Made by a program: the position numbers and the translations under genes. The notes below the pieces were generated by a model that saw nothing but the letters and a program-made list of their open reading frames with translations, did no database searches and was not told where the DNA came from. Below, piece by piece: positions 1 through 11,099 of a stretch of 64,000 bases of DNA. Every line of letters starts with the position of its first letter. The first letter of the stretch is position 1. This stretch comes from Oreohelix idahoensis (lineage: Eukaryota > Mollusca > Gastropoda > Stylommatophora > Oreohelicidae), in the NCBI GenBank assembly GCA_024509875.1, contig JAMPIV010013769.1, positions 54,271 to 118,270 of the forward strand, read 5' to 3'.

Positions 1-23
1 CATACAAACTAATATTTACACTA

Positions 24-716
24 TTAGTAAATTACATAAGCACACCTACACCACTTCCCAAAAATCTCAAGATTTGCATGCAGTCCTGGTTCACGAGTTG
101 GGACGAAACAAAAACTATTTGTTGTTTCACCCCGACTAACTTGCTGCTGCTGTTCTCTTTTTTTAATTACAATATTTCCTGCACCATTTGTAACTCTAAC
201 CAAGATTTTTGCTATTTTACGACCTACTGATTGCCCAGGACTTGCACTATCTTCGCTATCATCACTGCTTGCATCATCACTACTGTGTTTATTAGTACTA
301 TCAAAATCACTATTTGAATCAATATCCACTTTGTTTTCACTCTCATCCTTGTGGCTAGATCACTCAGTCAATTGTTGAAACAAGTTTCTAGCCTGTTTAG
401 CAGTTAGACAAGGTATGCGCACATTTTTTTTGTTGCCCTATCGTTGCCATGGTAAACAGTTTTACACGGTTTGGTAACTAACCTGAAACGTTTAAAAATG
501 TTAAAATAACGTCCGTTTTCAAGTGTTCAACAAGAACCACACTTTGGGAATTTGTTTTCCGGTGTAAATTAAAATCTCTAACCAGATTGGAAAGTATTTC
601 AGTACATTTTTCCTTCATTTTATTACTAGCTAGAGATTAACACTCCCAGCAACCGATGGTCATAGTGGTGAAATTCATACAATAGTCAGAGCGGCTTGCG
701 GTAGTTAATGTGTTAA
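24..716 (-). mobile_element. Probable N-terminal part of a piggyBac-like transposon
   Basis: A 101-codon frame (24-329, - strand) starts with a Ser/Asp-rich acidic stretch (SSDDASSDDSEDSAS at about residues 16-30), like the acidic N-termini seen in many piggyBac-type transposases. About 390 bp upstream of its ATG is TTAA (713-716), followed inward on the - strand by CACATTAACTACCGCAAGCC, which resembles ends of some piggyBac-like elements as I remember them. The frame stops at 24, so the catalytic core is either beyond the window edge after a frameshift or lost. No catalytic residues are visible. The poly-A run at 721-742 lies just outside the TTAA. The frame alone could be chance; a moderate-to-weak call. 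Confidence 0.35.
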
Positions 717-1340
717 GTAAAAAAAAAAAAAAAAAAAAAAAACACTTTTATGCACACACAAAAACATATAATTAATTACTCTTTATTAAACATTATAGCT
801 CTCTCACATAAAATTGGTCTTCAGATTATCTGTCCATATTTGTTTGCATCAGCCATTTGTATAACGCTTCTTCTACTATGTGTTATCCTTTTTTTATTGG
901 TTGTCTTCTAGAGCTACCTTTTTTACTTTCTGATAACGAAACAAACTGAAGAATTCACTCACTGCCGTGTTGTTAATGTCAAATTGTGGACAAACCAATA
1001 TTAGATATTAATTACGGGCGCATAGTTCATCCATTACTGTAGAACACGTGATGAGGATAGACAGACCTAGAGAATAGCACAATATAGTCTGTTGTTGTTA
1101 CTGATCCAGCGGTGTTTGAGCTCTCGTCCTTCGGCCCAAGGCCATGTAGTGGTATCTTCATGGGCTCGTAAGTTGTTCTTTTGCTCCATATAAAGTGTGC
1201 ACAATAAAGCAGTATATAACAAGAACTAAAATTAATATATCACTGGACAACAGCCAAAATGTATCCGAGACAAAAGTAGCTATTTTTAACTAATTTGGAC
1301 ATGCTGATCACGAATATAAACTTAAAAATTGCGAATTAGC
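717..1340. other. Non-coding stretch with a short dispersed motif
   Basis: No supportable gene. It begins with a 22-base A run (721-742). A segment of about 40 bp at about 1050-1091 (core ATAGACAGACCTAG, then AATATAGTC) recurs at 61862-61903, so part of this region belongs to a dispersed repeat. Confidence 0.5.
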
Positions 1341-1358
1341 TATAGTTTTCAAGATCGG

Positions 1359-1449
1359 GGGAGGGGGGGGGGGGGGGGTGGGGGGGGGTGGGGGGGGGGG
1401 GGGGGGGGTGGGGGGGGGGGGGGGGGGGTGGGGGGGGGGGGGGGGGGGT
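1359..1449 (+). repeat. Long poly-G tract with sparse T
   Basis: About 90 bases of almost pure G, broken only by A and T at intervals. It can form G-quadruplexes in principle. Homopolymers of this length are hard to assemble, so the exact length is unreliable. Confidence 0.9.
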
Positions 1450-1650
1450 TCAGTAGGCTGGTGGTGTCACCTTCCCGACGCGAATGACCCAGTCCTTCTC
1501 TTTTCTATAGCCCTAATGCGTGATTCCCCACGAGATGGATAGCCTTGAGCGCCAATTGGATGATGCAATCTGTAGCAGTCATTGCAACCACATTTCCTCC
1601 TTGTCATCATTTGTGTTGTGGATTCTGTGAGTGCGGACGTGTTGTTCAAG

Positions 1651-3330
1651 ATGCCTTGTGAATGTGTGAACAGTGCGGATTATTTTTGCTATATTTGCAG
1701 ACAAATAACTTTGCTATCACAAAGGTGACACATTACACCGATGATAAAGAAAGCTTACAGCCTTTACTTTGGTTGTGAGATCAGTGACCAGGACGGTTTT
1801 GGGCCCCACACATATGTTGTCAATCCTGTGCAACGAATCTGCACTGCTGGTTGAACCAAAAAGGACGATCGATGCGTTTTGCAGTTCCAGTGGTCTAGAG
1901 GGAACCGACAAACCATCTTAATGATTGTTACTTTTGCATGACTCCTCCAATTGGACATGGTACGAGTCAAAAGTGGCCTTTGACCTATCCGAATATTCCC
2001 TCTGCTATGCAGCCAGTGCCTCACGGATAAGGACTTCCTGTTCTGGACCCACCAAAATCTTATACTCTGGATGATGAAGAAAATAATACGGCCAGTGGAC
2101 ATCCGTTACCTGTGAAAGCATCTACATCAAGAGATCTTGATTTCTTGCCTATTGAAGAGTCTGCACAGCCACATAAAATTACCCAAAGTGAATTGAATGA
2201 TCTAGTGAGAGATCTGGAATTGCCAAAAAAATAAAGCAGAGCTGTTGGGGTCCAGACTGCAGCAATGGAATCATCTGGAAGAGAATGTGCATGTGTTTGT
2301 TTCGTGCTCGGCAAAAAAATCTGCTTCCATATTTCAAAATGACAGATAACCTCATTGCTTGCATTGATATAGTGGGTCTGATGGCAGCACTACACATCAA
2401 CTACAAAGACGATGATTGGAGGCTGTTCATTGATTCGTCCAAGTTGAGCTTAAAAGCTGTGCTGTTCCATAATGGTAATGTTTTACCATCTGTTCCACTC
2501 GGGTATGCAGTCCACATGAAAGAAACATACAACAACATGAAACAACTGTTACACACCATCAACTATGACAAGTTTAAGTGGCAGATTTGTGGTGACCTGA
2601 AGGTCATTGCCATCTTGATGGGGCTACAGCAGGGTTACACAAAGTTTTGCTGTTTCCTCTGTAGTGGGACAGCCGTGCCAGGACTTCCCACTACAAGAAA
2701 AAAGATTGGCCCCCAACGACAATCACTTGAACCGGGGAAAAAGAATGTACTTAACGAACCACTTGTAGAATCCCACAAGATCTTGCTACCTCCTCTCCAC
2801 ATCAAACTTGGACTAATGAAGAATTTTGTAAAGGCCATGGATCGAAATAGGGCAGGATTTTTATGCCTTTGTGATAAATTTCCAAGACTTAGTGAGGCCA
2901 AAATCAAGGATGGTGTATTTGTCGGTCCACAGATACGTCAGCTCTTCCGAGATCAGTGTTTTGATGATATCCTCACTGATGATGTAAGTTAGCTTGGAAT
3001 GCTTTCCAGCAAGTGGCCACAAACTTTCTAGGAAACAATAAGGCTGACAATTACCCAGGAGCTTGTAGAAACCCTCTTGCAGCGCTACAAGAGACTAGGG
3101 TGCAGCATGTCTTTGAAATTACACTTTTTACACCCTCATCTGGATTTCTTCCCTGCTAACTGCGTTGTTGTCAGTGACAAGCATGGGGAACAATTTCATC
3201 AGGACATTACTACCCTCGAAAAAAGGTACCAATAGAATGCAGCAATGTGAGAGATGCTCCAGAAACTCATTACAAGCTACAGGCAAAAAAGGCGTCGCTG
3301 TGAATCATTTCCACTATGAGCATTATTATC
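1651..3330 (+). pseudogene. Frame-broken copy of a multi-copy cysteine-containing protein family
   Basis: Conceptual translation in shifting frames gives one continuous protein. It starts with a Cys cluster (MPCECVNSADYFCYICR at 1651), continues with CCQSCATNL and DCYFCM (about 1809-1950), then HKITQSELNDLVRDLELPKK (about 2173). The longest intact part is 2285-2992 (235 codons) with LKAVLFHNGNVLPSVPLGYA and LLPPLHIKLGLMKNFVKAMD. A shifted frame after 2985 gives AWNAFQQVATNFLGNNKADN, and another gives LQRYKRLGCSMSLKLHFLHP and VVVSDKHGEQFHQDITTLEK up to about 3230. From memory this matches a widely dispersed family of unknown function in aphids, spiders and hydrozoans, probably of transposon origin. 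At least three frameshifts and several in-frame stops make it a pseudogene. No introns or terminal repeats are seen. Confidence 0.7.
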
Positions 3331-3359
3331 ATATGGTATGTATATGCAAATGTGTAAAA

Positions 3360-5520
3360 CTTGTTTTATAGATATTTAAAAAACTAGAGCTAATCTGGTG
3401 TTTTAACGGCCATTTTCACATTAAGCAGCCCAAACAACATAAAGGTAACTTGGTTTAATCTCAGATACACACAAAAGTCAAAATTTGTTGTCCAGTGGGA
3501 TCTGTGATGGGAGGGTGGGAGTCTGGTAGAGGGTTTTGTCATGCTTGTTGGTTGTCATAAGAGGTTTTGATGTTACTAAAATATGGGATATCCTGGACAA
3601 ATAGGTGTATCAGATGATACCAGGATAGTGCCAGATAAGAGACTGGTCTTATAAGTTATACCCCCTTCTCCGAAAAGAGCAAGAGTGTATAGACATCAAA
3701 GTGGGGTCAAGCTATGTAAGTTCTCAGAGAAGATGATGATGATGATGTAGTACTCTGAGTCCCTAACTGCTACCTCTTTAGATCCCAACTTGAGTAAAGA
3801 TTGTCTGTGTTGTGTTATTTGGCAAATTGTCTAGGGTAATTTATTTAATATAACAGGTATTGATTTCAACAGAGCTTTAACTTTAATAAAATTATTAAGC
3901 AAGGCTGGATGAAATTTTATGTACAATTTAATTGTCCTGAACCTCAATCTTTTCAGGTCAGGAATACTCAAAAGCAATAAAATGATATTTACACATCAAA
4001 ATAAATATATTGGAAAAACTGTTCCATGTTTGTAGTGTTCACTGGAATAACTACACATACAGTTTCTGTTCATATGAGTGATAACGTCTGCTATTACTAT
4101 GCTGTAAGTTCTCGTTATTATTTTGATGGTCTTATCTATTCATCCTAAAAAGGGTTGTAATCCTAGTTTGATTACTCTTGGGTGAATGATTGGATAAACT
4201 GACACTGGCCTTTATAAAGGACTTATCTTAGAATGTTGCTGCTGCTGTTCATATACACAAGTCAGGACCACAAACTTTATAGCTCCTGACTGAGAAGATG
4301 GGGTCTGGCTCCAGTTATATAAGGAACTCTCATCTCCCACAAACTTCCTCTCAATTGAATGCAGCCACGAGGTAATTTCGTGATATAACCTGGAATAAAA
4401 GGACAACCACATTCCATGTAGAAGTCTGCCTCAATTCACTCACCCACAAACAACACTAAGTCTTACCCTTTTTCAGTTATTGTGCTAACAAGTTGCACAA
4501 GACCTAGAATTCCTTTGCCTACAGTCCGTTCCATATGATCATTCTTTCTCTGTATTGATTCACCGTTATTGTCCTTAGTCCATGCTGGGCTTCCGTACGA
4601 TAATCATGTTAAGTACCAAACAGCATGTGACCTATTGATTACTTCATTCTAACCTTTCCTGTACGTTTATCATATGATCTTTGAACACTGTGTCACTCCA
4701 GAAGAAAATACCAATTTAAATCACTACTAACACTTACGGTCGTAATTTGTTGCCATATTTGTAAACACTATACACATTCATAAATGGGTCAGTATGGCAC
4801 AACACATTAGTTTCACTTTCTACTAGCACTCAAACAAATAGTCTGGTTATACACAGGTTAATACTTAACAAAATATGCAATTAAATATATCTTTCTTACC
4901 CTCAGGCAAATATATTCCCACACACACAAGCTGAACTGGCCTTCTAAGGGATATAGAACTGCTCTCAGATCAGAAGGCAAAGACTTGGTCGTTCTGTCTT
5001 TTAGTTTCTGTCAGCTCGGTGCAGATTTTTTAATCCAGTGGCCCAGATCGTACCACCTTGTTACTATTTATAGAACTAAATCCGTCCAATCGGAGGCAAA
5101 GTCAAAAAATTTAGTTTGTGACTTGTGCGATTCTGAGCGTGTTTGTATAATCTGACTAATTTTAAATATTTTATATTATAGTTATTATTGGGCCGATTTT
5201 AATTATCGAAAGTGATAATTAAACTGCCAATTTCTCTCTATCGTTCTATATAGTTTTCCCTTAGTTATTCCTTTGCATATCAATCTGGGTAATTTTTAAG
5301 TAATTAATTTTGGCATTACCCTGATATGAAAATATCACTAAAATCAATTTTTCTAAGTCAATAAAATTGTATTGTGAGGGAATCTTTATGCTTATGTGTT
5401 AAGCAATATCAGAGCTATAATTTGAGATATTGCCTTCTGTTTAACTATCTTTAGTTGTTAAGAAATAAAATATCTTCGTTTGGTCAAAAACACAAAATAG
5501 TTTTGACGCGGGGAATTTGA
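3360..5520. other. AT-rich sequence with no recognisable gene
   Basis: I see no supportable coding sequence, RNA gene or long repeat. A short GATGAT run lies at about 3732-3747. The small open frames here lack any recognisable motif. Confidence 0.5.
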
Positions 5521-5534
5521 GGGTGGTGTCATAC
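5521..5534. repeat. Target-site duplication, family A copy 1 (3' side)
   Basis: GGGTGGTGTCATAC is repeated exactly at 8660-8673. The pair brackets the retrotransposon and fixes its ends. Confidence 0.88.
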
Positions 5535-6722
5535 TTACTTAGTCGTTCCCCTTCTACCGTGAGGTGTAGAGGTTTGGAAGAGAGAGCGCCAGACTATCCT
5601 ATCGGCTGTCTTCCTCCTGGCCTGGTTCCATTCTAGTCCTTCAAAGATTGTCTGTTTCCCTCTGTCCTCGGGGTCTGGATATCCTTCCCATGCTTGTCGT
5701 GGTATCTGATCTTCTCCCATTCTGCAGACATGGCCAAACCATCTTAATTGGGACTGTTCTACTTGGGTCTGCAGGGGGTAGGATTTTAGGCCTTGACGTA
5801 TCGTCTGGTTGCGTACCATGTCTCTTCTTGTTACTTCAACCACCTTCCTCAGATACCTCATTTCTGAGGTTTGGATCTAGCTTTTATGGGTTGTAGTCAT
5901 TGCCCATGACTCGCATCCGTATGTCAAGACTGGGACATAGGTCGAGCGGTATACAGCCATCTTCGTTTTCTTACCAACCTCTCTCTTGCTGAGGAATCCT
6001 CGATTTATGGCCTGAAAAAGTCTCCCAGCTGCTGCTTTTCGAGTGGCCAACTCTTCTTTGATGCCTCCCTTTCGGTCTATAATAGCTCCGAGGTATTTAA
6101 AGTGGTCGACCTGCTCCAGGACCTGTTCTTCCAGCTTAATCTGATGTTTTCTTTCTTCTCGTGATATCACCATGGATTTTGTTTTAGAGCTGCTTATGAC
6201 CATCCCTCTCTTCTCCAGCTCTTCCTTCCAGACTTGCAGGTTGGATTGGAGATGCGCCTCTGATTTAGCAATCAGGGCAACATCATCAGCAAATGCCAGC
6301 TCCGAAATATAGACCTGTCTCATCTTCCAGTACCCCACTGAATACTTTCTTGTTCTCTCCTTACATGCCTTGATGACATCGTCCATAAGGAGTATGAAGA
6401 GGTAAGGTGATAGGATATCACCTTGTCTTACACCAGTGGTGGTCCTGAACTCTTCCGACTTATGGTTTGCTGTCCTCACATAATTTCTGCAAGACTTGTA
6501 GAAGCTCTGTATAGCATGAATCAGAGGTGCTGGAATATTCTTCCTTGCCAAACAGTCCCAAAGTTTACTCCAGGGGACCCTGTCAAACGCCTTTTCCAGA
6601 TCTATAAAACAAAGATGCATCTCACTCTTATACTCAAGGGCCTTTTCACTCAGCTGTCTGAGTGTGAAGATTAGGTCTTGAGTACTTCGGTTTGCTCGAA
6701 ATCCGCACTGGACCTCATCCAA
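5535..6722 (-). pseudogene. Family A polyprotein, reverse transcriptase and C-terminal part
   Basis: Frame 5877-6722 holds the reverse transcriptase core: FIDLEKAFDRVPW (motif A Asp) at residues about 39-51, GVRQGDILSPYLF (motif B region) at about 97-109, and LAFADDVALIA with the FADD catalytic pair at about 144-147. The frame also extends without a stop upstream to about 6937, past the first ATG used here. A TAG at 5878-5880 replaces a Gln codon found in the copy at 23779. Beyond it, 5535-5861 encodes the C-terminal region (VEVTRRDMVRNQTIRQGL, then LRWFGHVCRMG), a typical RTE tail. A deletion around 5660-5690 removes the GRPRVRWEDNIRQ segment that the second copy keeps. Confidence 0.87.
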
Positions 6723-6913
6723 TTGTGGCTCAGCTAGGCGTCGGAGTCTCTGCTCTAGGATTCTAGAGTAGATTTTACCAGGGACACTGAGAAGGGATAT
6801 GCCTCTATGGTTTCCACACTGTCGATTGTCACCCTTTTTGAAAATTGGTGTTATGATGGCAATCTCCCAATCCTTTGGTATGGTCTTATTGTACCACGCT
6901 GCCTGTAAAACCC

Positions 6914-8446
6914 TTAAGAGTAATAGGTCGCCTGATCTCCCATGAACTTAACCATTTCTGGTGTTATACCATCATGCCCTGCTGCTTTGCCCATCTTGAT
7001 TTTCTCCAGTGCTGCCTTCAGTTCTTCCATCTTTATGTCATCTTCACCATCATTGGTTTTCTCTTCTGTGCTAGTGTTTATCATTTCAGATGCTTCACCA
7101 TGCTCACCATCCAGGAGTTCTGAGAAATATTCTTTCCATCTTCCCATTACTTCCTTCGGGGCAGTAAGCAATTTGCCTTGCTTGTCCTTTATAAATTTGA
7201 GAGGGCATTGTTTTTCCTTCCTCATGTTCTTTAGGGTCTTATAGAACAATTTCTGGTTTTCTTGTGCATCTTTTTCTAGCTTTTCTCCAAATTCTTCCCA
7301 GGACTTCTGTTTTGTTGCTAGCACTTTGTTCTTTGCTTCTGTTCTGAGTGTCACATATTCTCTATATTTTTCCATTTGTCCTGTTGTGTTTTTAGCTCCT
7401 AAGTATTGTTTCCATGCCATTTTCTTCTCTCTTATTTTCTCTTTGACTTCCTCTGTCCACCAAGGTGTCCTCTTTCTCTTGTTCCCAAGTCGGACTTCAC
7501 CGCATGCTTCTGCAGCAGCTGTCTTTATGATATCCTTGAATTTATTCCAGAGGGTTTCCAAGTCATCAGGTCGTTCTTCTGTGTTGCTCACCGCTGCAGC
7601 AATAAGCCCCTGATATCTGGTCTTAATTTCTGGCTCTCTCAGCTTGTAGGTCCTAATGCTCATTTCTCCTGCTCGTTTACTTGGTTTCTTGCGTGATGTT
7701 GGGCAGTTCCTAGGCTGAGCAACTCTTTCAGTTGTTCTTTTGATTGGTAGCAGGTAGTGATCACTTCCAATCTCTGGCCCCCTCCAGAGTCTAGCATCTC
7801 GGACATATTTGAATGAGCTTCTCCGAACAATGGCATAGTCGATCACTGACTTCTCATTCTTTGTTAGTTCACATCTAGTGTATGCATGTATGCGCTTATG
7901 GGGGAACTTTGTGTTTGTAATGATCAGATTCTGCTCACTGCAGAATCTAAGGAGTCGCTTTCCATTGTCATTGAGAGTATCTTCTCCATATCTTCCGATA
8001 ACTCCACCCCATCTAGCATGGTCATTTCCAACTCTGGCATTAAAATCTCCGAGCATGATAACTTCATCTAGGCAGTCATCCACTGTCCTTTGAAGCAGCT
8101 CGAAGAATTCCTCCTTGACCTCTGCTCTCTCATCCTCATTTGGCCCATACACTATGACCAGGTTGACTATGGTTTCTCCTTCTTTTAGTTTAACGACCAT
8201 AATGCGCTCCGAGACAAAGTTCCATCCCTTGATACTATCTTTTTGATTTTGGGCCACAATGCAACCCACGCCCCCTTTAGCTCTTTCAGACATGGGTACA
8301 CCACTGTAGAGCAACGTGTTGCCATCGAGATCCATGACTCCTTGTCCTTTTTCTTTGTTTCCGTTATAGCCAAGATTTCTAGTTTTGCTTTCCTCATCTC
8401 TTCCACCAGCTCCTCTTCCTTCCCATTTATACTTCTTGTGTTCCAC
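6914..8446 (-). pseudogene. Family A polyprotein, endonuclease and linker part
   Basis: A 510-codon frame. The endonuclease shows GDFNARVG at residues about 133-140 and the C-terminal GPEIGSDHYLL at about 223-233, the conserved Asp/Asn and SDH catalytic motifs of the apurinic-type endonuclease that nicks target DNA. A basic, lysine-rich linker follows (residues about 240-420), then the start of the reverse transcriptase (KIKMGKAAGHDGITPEMVKF). The true N-terminus is in another frame: 8185-8406 encodes EEMRKAKLEILAITETKKK, which joins this frame after a one-base shift near 8350, so the first 40 or so residues of this frame are out of phase. The end is also out of phase: the natural continuation (GDLLLLRVLQAAW) is read after the missing base at about 6937. 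Confidence 0.85.
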
Positions 8447-8659
8447 GTTCCATAAGCCGTAGTCCGTGGTCCGTTCCAGTTCGTCGCCTTTAGAATCAGT
8501 CCAGTTTTCTCTCTTGTGTTGCTAGTAATCGTGATTTAAAGCAAACAGGTGATTGGCCTGTTGTGCCTTTGCATGGTGGAGGGGCTGCCTCCTTACGGCC
8601 TCCATGCAGGCCGCCCTCCTCCTTTTTCATCCGGGCATGGGACCGGCATTGGCGGAGTT

Positions 8660-8673
8660 GGGTGGTGTCATAC
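8660..8673. repeat. Target-site duplication, family A copy 1 (5' side)
   Basis: Exact match to 5521-5534; marks the 5' end of the inverted element. Confidence 0.88.
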
Positions 8674-9335
8674 AGATGTAAAATTTTTACGACATTGGTG
8701 ATGACAGATGATTGGGCTTTCCCACCCTTCAACCCCCTTGTTAACAACATTGCAGTTGTGAGAGGTTTTTTTGATGGCAGTTGTTAGAAACTTTTTTTTT
8801 TTCTTTCTTTGTTTGGAAAGGGGAGGGTACACACACACACACATACATTCACACAATTTGATATTTTTGTGATTTATTCTGTCTGAGCGGAGTGGGGAGT
8901 TGACACCATATTTTGATTTTTGAAAACAAAATTATTATCTTGGATAAACTACACAATATCCTAATTTTAACTCATCAAGTGTTGAAGGAAATATTTTTTC
9001 TTTCAACGAAAAAAATTTTGTGATTCAGCCTTTTCCAACAATAAATTGTTGTATTTCCACTGTCCAACATTATCCTAACATCACTTTTACTTAGCAATGC
9101 CAATTTTCAATGTCAAGTCTACGAAAATGAGAATGTGTTTTGGCAATGAAATTATAAACAACACTAATTGACAAACATACAACTAGGAACAGATGGAATG
9201 GACTGAAATAATGGCCATGCAAACTAAATTAGCTAGTAAAGAGGTGCTTACGCCACAGATCCTATTTCTTGGTTTTGGTGGTTCGGTTAATCAGAAATTT
9301 GATAATCGGGGCTAGGATAATCGAAGATCTACCAT
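8674..9335. other. Non-coding, with CA run and a possible pogo-type remnant
   Basis: A short CA run lies at about 8830-8845. Around 9280-9335 the text TTGATAATCGGGGC then AGGATAATCGAAGATC resembles the inner parts of Tigger/pogo terminal repeats (compare 16330-16385), so a decayed end of a pogo-type element is possible. No gene is seen. Confidence 0.35.
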
Positions 9336-9730
9336 GGTATATATAGGGATCGCACAGTGAATTATATAGGGATTACAGAGTAAATTATATAGGTATCACA
9401 TGGTGAATTATATAGGGATCATGCAGTGATTTGTATGGGGATCATGCAGAGTGAATTAAATAGGGATCACACAGAGTGAATTAAATAGGGATTGATCACG
9501 CAGAGTGAATTAAATAGGGAGCGCACAGAGTGAATTAAATAAAGATCATGCAGAGTGGATTATAGGGATCATGAAGGGTGAATTAAATAGGGATCACACA
9601 GAGTGGATTATATAGGGATCACACAGCATTCATTATATAGGAACCACACAGAGTTCATTATATAGGGATCATAATAATAATAGGGATCACACATAGTTTG
9701 TAATATAGGGATCACACAGAGTGACTTAAA
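9336..9730 (+). repeat. Minisatellite, about 25-28-bp unit
   Basis: Imperfect tandem copies of a unit with core TATAGGGATCACACAGAGTG followed by AATTA. Unit length varies and there are point changes throughout, so it is an old array of about 14 copies. Confidence 0.85.
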
Positions 9731-9949
9731 TACCCTTGTCAGAGATATTGTCTGTAACTTTCACTTACCTGGGAACCGTACGCCCTCTTCAAATTCATGC
9801 CAAGCCCTCCTATTCTGTGTTATCCACTCTTGTTCTTCCTATGTCTTCTATATTCTCCTCTAAATCTGTCTCTCCTCCCCTTCACCAGGTGTGTTAAAAT
9901 CTCCATCTGTTTCTCTTACTCTAAAAATTCTAGTACATGTCTGTATCCC

Positions 9950-10212
9950 TTTACCTGAAAACCAAAATATTGTAAAAACCAAAATATTCTGAAAACTGAA
10001 AGATTCTTCCGGCTACTTTTCTGTCACAATTTGGGTTTTTTACTGACTATTTTACGCCGTTGGTCTATTTTTGAACACATTTTGGGCAAATTTGAGGGAT
10101 TTGTGCTACTGTTCAAACGCGATTTCGGTGACATCTGAAACCCGAAAATAATTCATTTTCTGGAACAAAGTTGTCCCCAAAGAGTTATGTGTAAAAGAAT
10201 ACAGACCAGTCT
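9950..10212 (-). repeat. Dispersed repeat R1, copy 1 (inverted)
   Basis: A segment of about 250 bp whose reverse complement matches 53935-54185 and 54780-55020. Shared landmarks include a stretch reading GACAGCTTTG / GGGAACAGCTTTG, several AAAATAG..CAAA blocks, and an end reading ACAGGCCTGTATGAT in the other copies (ATACAGACCAG here). No coding capacity or terminal repeats recognised. Confidence 0.6.
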
Positions 10213-10299
10213 AGCAATCAGCTGGGTTTCGTCATTCCCAGGCATGCTGCAGTGAGATGGGAACCACCCTGTCACTGCTCTTTCAGATTGCCAAGACAG

Positions 10300-10430
10300 T
10301 TTTGGGGAGATTTACCCATAGGACATGCATGAGTTTTACCTTTATGACAGTATGTAGTTTTACCTTTAGGACATTCAGAAGTTTTACCTTTAGGACATGC
10401 CGGAGTTTTTCACATAGGACATTCAGGAAC
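10300..10430 (+). repeat. Short minisatellite, about 24-bp unit
   Basis: About five copies of a unit with core GGACATNCNGNAGTTTTACC. Small frames on both strands here are by-products of the repeat. Confidence 0.75.
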
Positions 10431-10539
10431 TTGTTTCTGTACAGTTGATATATTTCCTGCTTCCAGAAATGTCTGACCTCGTAACCCACTACGGTAAATG
10501 ATAAGAAATAGAAAGACAGACTAATATATGGAGACATAT

Positions 10540-10618
10540 AGGAAGGATATCCAAGTTACAGAAAATAGGAAGGATATCCAAGTTACAGAAAATAGGAAGG
10601 ATATCCAAGTTATGGAAA
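10540..10618 (+). repeat. Minisatellite, about 27-bp unit, three copies
   Basis: AGGAAGGATATCCAAGTTA followed by a short A-rich spacer, repeated three times with near identity. Confidence 0.85.
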
Positions 10619-10639
10619 CTGTTTCATTTTACCTCTCCC

Positions 10640-10880
10640 TTCTGTGAGCACAGGGTTGATGTGGTTTCCGTTTGTGCACAAGGTGTGCTAACCGGGCCAG
10701 CCTCAGAATTTCTTCAAGAGTTTTGTTAAATTCTGTTGTTGACGTTTTTCCTGTCCATGCTGTCATGTCAGGCTCTCAAGTATCTTCTCTCTTTGCCGTC
10801 CTTTATATCTTTTTCCTTCAGTCTGTCCTGTTGTCACAGTCTAGCTTTTCTTGACTCATAACATGCCCAAAGAAAGTGGC
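10640..10880 (-). pseudogene. Possible non-LTR retrotransposon C-terminal remnant
   Basis: Reverse-strand translation, with stops, gives HVMSQEKLDCDNRTD and then HDSMDRKNVNNRI, followed by RNSEAGPVSTPC. This resembles the end of RTE-like polyproteins, where a GHV motif is followed by a tryptophan-rich helix. It is badly decayed and could be coincidence. Confidence 0.3.
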
Positions 10881-11099
10881 TTGTTTCCTTCTAATCATCA
10901 TATAGCATGTACTTTGCAGAACGTCACTGTCATCACAGTCCACCTGAAAGACTCTCGATCTCTAGCCAGCCTTCCCGCCTCCTCCATTGTCGTATTCAAG
11001 GTGTCTTCATATCAAAAACATTTCGTGAAGATAACCAGTCTGGCCAGTACCCTTCAGAGATAGACCGCAGACATTTTTCATACGACAACTGTTAACTGT

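Larger units (their letters stand above)
5535..8659 (-). mobile_element. Non-LTR retrotransposon, RTE-like family A, near-complete copy
   Basis: A 3125-bp insertion on the - strand, bracketed by a perfect 14-bp target duplication. It codes for one polyprotein: an apurinic-type endonuclease, then a linker, then a reverse transcriptase, with a very short 3' end. The stop codon lies inside the terminal TAAG-type tail, a layout typical of RTE elements. The 5' leader (about 8500-8659) is non-coding. Lesions read from the sequence: a one-base frameshift at about 8350, a missing base at about 6937 (compare the copy at 23779-24652, which has the extra base), a CAG-to-TAG stop at 5878-5880, and a small deletion near 5660-5690. 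It is therefore dead, but it is the least damaged autonomous element in the window. Clade assignment is from the general protein pattern and is less certain than the element itself. Confidence 0.9.

Noticed and set aside
24..329. Host acidic nuclear protein
   Set aside because: A short frame with a TTAA-bounded flank fits a transposon remnant better; there is no other evidence for a host gene.
8243..8455. Small forward frames opposite the family A endonuclease
   Set aside because: They are antisense shadows of the retrotransposon coding strand.
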